From Rhodospirillales bacterium (GTDB lineage Bacteria; Pseudomonadota; Alphaproteobacteria; Rhodospirillales; Casp-alpha2), in the NCBI GenBank assembly GCA_018662225.1, contig JABJGO010000046.1:1-35334 (forward strand): DNA of 35,334 nt, written 5' to 3'. Position numbers and translations under genes: made by a program. The stretch's first letter is position 1, and every line of letters starts with the position of its first letter. Under the pieces are notes generated by a model that worked only from the letters and a program-made list of their open reading frames with translations, was not told the DNA's origin and did not search any database. Below are positions 33,279-35,334 of the stretch, in pieces.

Positions 33279-34478
33279 TTAGGGGGTGCTGCGCTCGGCA
33301 ATAACGGTGGTATGGCGCCGGGTTCGGAGCCAGAAAGCAACGCAGAAAACGATCAGTGCCGGTGCGATAACGGCCAGATTGACGGCGTTCCATCCCAACA
33401 GGCTTTGCAATGCGCCGGATGAAAAACTGGCGATAGCCGCTGTTGAGAATACCAGAAAATCGTTGGCGGCCTGGACCTTGGCCTTTTCTTCCGGCTGGTA
33501 GGTTTCGGTGAGCAGTGTGGTGCCACCGATAAACATGAAATTCCAGCCAATACCCAGGGTTACCAGGCCAAACCAGAAATTATAGATGGTGATGCCGCTG
33601 GTGTTTGCGATCATGGCCATGAGCATGAACAGGGTGCCGGTCATAATGACCACCGTCACGCCGAACCATCGCACCAGATGACCAGTCAGGAACCCGGGCG
33701 CGAACATAAAGAACGCATGCCATTGAATAATGAATGCCGCGTCATCAAAGACAAACCCGCATGCCATCATGGATAACGGCGTTGCCGTCATTACCAATAC
33801 CATCAGGCCATAACCCACCATGCCGGACATGACCGCCACAATGAACGTTGGTTGTCGCATGATTTCCTGCAACGGTCGCCCGCCACTGATGTTCCAGCCC
33901 TCTGCCGGTTTTGGGATATTGAGGGACGTCAGCACCAGTATACCGGCCACACAGAACCCTACATAGGCCAGATATGATCCGGCAAAGGCAACGGGGGCAA
34001 ACAGGTCCTCAGCGATCTTGGCCACTTCAGGGCCGACCAGAGCCGCGATGAGCCCACCTGCCAAAACATAGCTGATGGCGCGGGCTTTATAGTCCTCACC
34101 CGCCGTATCCACCGCAGCAAAGCGGTAGTACTGCCAAAAGGCGTTTGATACGCCAACAAGCAATCCCGCCACGCATAGAAGCTCAAATGATTTTACATAC
34201 ATCAGGGCATAGGCACCCAGACAGCCGCCAGCTATACCGATGATTTGACCAAAAATGAACCCTGCGCGACGGCCGACTTTGGCCATCAGCAGCGATGCCG
34301 GGATGGTCATCAGCATGGTGCCCGTCAACTGCATGGCCAGCGGCAGACTGGCGAATGCCGGGTCATCGGACAGAAGCTGGCCTGCCAGAACCGCCACGAT
34401 GCCCAGAATGACCAGTCCGGACACAGACATGCCCTGACAGATTGCCAGAATAATCACGTTTCTTTGTGCTGGCGCCAT
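33279..34478 (-). CDS. MFS transporter
   Basis: This protein of 399 residues has about 12 hydrophobic helices. After helix 2 comes MAKVGRRAGF, the typical cytoplasmic loop 2-3 motif (basic and glycine-rich) of the major facilitator superfamily. Substrate unknown; it is a small-molecule antiporter or efflux candidate. ATG 34478 (MAPAQRNVIIL) is preceded by GGTGG and is preferred over GTG 34499. It lies downstream of ssb, 82 bases from its stop, and 169 bases before gyrA, all read on the minus strand. Confidence 0.85.
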   Translation of the reverse strand: MAPAQRNVIILAICQGMSVSGLVILGIVAVLAGQLLSDDPAFASLPLAMQLTGTMLMTIPASLLMAKVGRRAGFIFGQIIGIAGGCLGAYALMYVKSFELLCVAGLLVGVSNAFWQYYRFAAVDTAGEDYKARAISYVLAGGLIAALVGPEVAKIAEDLFAPVAFAGSYLAYVGFCVAGILVLTSLNIPKPAEGWNISGGRPLQEIMRQPTFIVAVMSGMVGYGLMVLVMTATPLSMMACGFVFDDAAFIIQWHAFFMFAPGFLTGHLVRWFGVTVVIMTGTLFMLMAMIANTSGITIYNFWFGLVTLGIGWNFMFIGGTTLLTETYQPEEKAKVQAANDFLVFSTAAIASFSSGALQSLLGWNAVNLAVIAPALIVFCVAFWLRTRRHTTVIAERSTP

Positions 34479-34560
34479 AAGGACCACCAAGGTCAGCACC
34501 GGAACCGGCTTGCGGATACCGGGCTATAAGGGAAAGAGTTTTAAGAGACTGTGATGTGAC

Positions 34561-35055
34561 CTAGAACGGGATTTCATCGTCCAGATCGCCACCGCCGCCG
34601 CCCACACCGCCAGAATCGGCGCCGGAATCGGGGCTATCCCAATCAGGGGGCGAGGAATCGCCGCCACCACCGCCACCACTGTACCCACCGCCTTCACCGC
34701 CACCGCGGGTGTCGAGCATGGTCAGTACACCGTTAAAGCGCGGCAGGACAATTTCTGTGGTGTATTTCTCAACACCGTCATTGCCCGTCCATTTGCGGGT
34801 CTGAACAGAGCCTTCCAGATAGACTTTGGAGCCTTTGCGCAGGTATTTCTCGGCCACATCACCAATGCGTTCATCAAATATGACCACGCGGTGCCATTCT
34901 GTTTTTTCCCGGCGCTCGCCAGAGGACTTGTCTTTCCACGATTCGGACGTGGCCACAGACATGTTGACGATTTTCGAGCCGTTTTGAGCGTGGCGTACTT
35001 CCGGGTCACGGCCCAGATTTCCCACGAGAATGACTTTGTTGACGCTACCAGCCAT
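34561..35055 (-). CDS. ssb: single-stranded DNA-binding protein
   Basis: The 164-residue protein has the OB-fold start [19 protein letters not shown] (1-19), [25 protein letters not shown] (quoted in part: [13 protein letters not shown]) and the [10 protein letters not shown] strand. A glycine-rich flexible linker (about 117-155) leads to the acidic tip DDEIPF, which binds partner proteins such as RecQ, exonuclease I and polymerase III chi. It coats single-stranded DNA during replication and repair. It stands before the MFS gene and is divergent from the GlcG-like gene. Confidence 0.97.
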   Translation of the reverse strand: MAGSVNKVILVGNLGRDPEVRHAQNGSKIVNMSVATSESWKDKSSGERREKTEWHRVVIFDERIGDVAEKYLRKGSKVYLEGSVQTRKWTGNDGVEKYTTEIVLPRFNGVLTMLDTRGGGEGGGYSGGGGGGDSSPPDWDSPDSGADSGGVGGGGGDLDDEIPF

Positions 35056-35172
35056 GAGATAAACCTTTTGTTGTATGAAGCGGGAACTCTAAGCCAATCA
35101 TGGGGCTTGTGCCAACCGTTTTACGTGCCAATCTGTGGATGAAATTGATTACTTTTGTATCGGGAGCGAGCC

Positions 35173-35334
35173 ATGTCCTCATTGACCCTGGAGCAAGCGG
35201 TAAGGATCGCGGATGCCACCCTGAAAGCCGGTCGCGAAATGGCGCTGAAGCCGATGTCTGTTACGGTGCTGGATACCGGTGGCCACATGGTCGCCTTCAT
35301 GCGCGAAGACGGTAGCGGTATCCTACGCCAGGAA
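35173..35334 (+). CDS. GlcG/HbpS-family heme-binding-type protein, 3'-truncated by the window edge
   Basis: From ATG 35173 the frame is open to the last base (54 codons). It reads LTLEQAVRIADATLKAGREM followed by SVTVLDTGGHMVAFMREDGS, the start of the GlcG/HbpS (DUF336) domain. The conserved VxVLDxGGHLVAFxRMDG pattern is clear. Family members bind heme or are found in glycolate and corrinoid-related gene clusters. A GGGAGCGAG sequence precedes the ATG. The rest of the gene lies outside the window. Confidence 0.82.
   Translation, partial: MSSLTLEQAVRIADATLKAGREMALKPMSVTVLDTGGHMVAFMREDGSGILRQE

Overview
The window looks like chromosomal DNA of a free-living, motile alphaproteobacterium. By gene content it resembles the Rhodospirillales and related marine groups; I cannot name the genus. 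The evidence is a MipZ division-site ATPase (an alphaproteobacterial alternative to MinCD), a clpS-clpA pair, a phasin with PhaR-type operators (polyhydroxybutyrate storage), GANTC sites clustered in a promoter region (GANTC is the CcrM methylation site), a PomA/MotA-MotB pair, and moderate GC content with tight gene packing. No insertion sequence, prophage, CRISPR array or rRNA operon is visible. One tRNA-Lys gene is present.

Layout. 1-2.9 kb: the 3' part of an HlyD-type secretion adaptor, then a motA-motB pair. 3.0-7.5 kb: an MBL-fold hydrolase, a lipoprotein, a minus-strand pair (IMPase-family phosphatase, beta-hydroxyacid dehydrogenase) and a divergent short-chain dehydrogenase. 7.5-11.3 kb: an AT-rich regulatory stretch with eight GANTC sites, a MerR-HTH/nucleotide-cyclase fusion, a FemAB-like acyltransferase and a secreted protein with an internally duplicated cysteine module. 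11.3-14.1 kb: clpA and clpS. 14.2-17.3 kb: a periplasmic BON protein, a bidirectional terminator, the phasin with its promoter between two PhaR-like dyads, and a D,D-carboxypeptidase with a SPOR domain. 17.4-23.7 kb: a minus-strand run with a class I methyltransferase, phosphomannomutase/phosphoglucomutase, ugd, galU, mipZ and a DUF3179 protein. galU, ugd and the mutase together give UDP-glucose and UDP-glucuronate for surface polysaccharide. 23.9-28.0 kb: a secreted GH114-like protein whose two halves appear to be in permuted order, a small hypothetical, an M20 amidohydrolase, and an overlapping pair (SNase-like protein, ChaC-type gamma-glutamylcyclotransferase). 28.1-29.6 kb: an orphan Hpt protein, a divergent LuxR-type regulator and tRNA-Lys(TTT). 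29.7-35.3 kb: coaD and gyrA (probably co-transcribed), an MFS transporter, ssb and the start of a GlcG/HbpS-family gene.

Four points deserve most attention. (1) A one-protein fusion of a MerR-like DNA-binding domain to a class III cyclase with all catalytic residues present, preceded by a dense GANTC cluster. This suggests a cAMP-making regulator linked to DNA methylation or the cell cycle. (2) A GH114-like protein that appears circularly permuted and lacks several conserved acidic residues. (3) A secreted protein built from two copies of a C-x15-C-x2-C-x(44-45)-C module. (4) A phasin promoter sitting between two PhaR-type dyads. All family assignments come from reading the sequence and remembered motifs; no database search was run.
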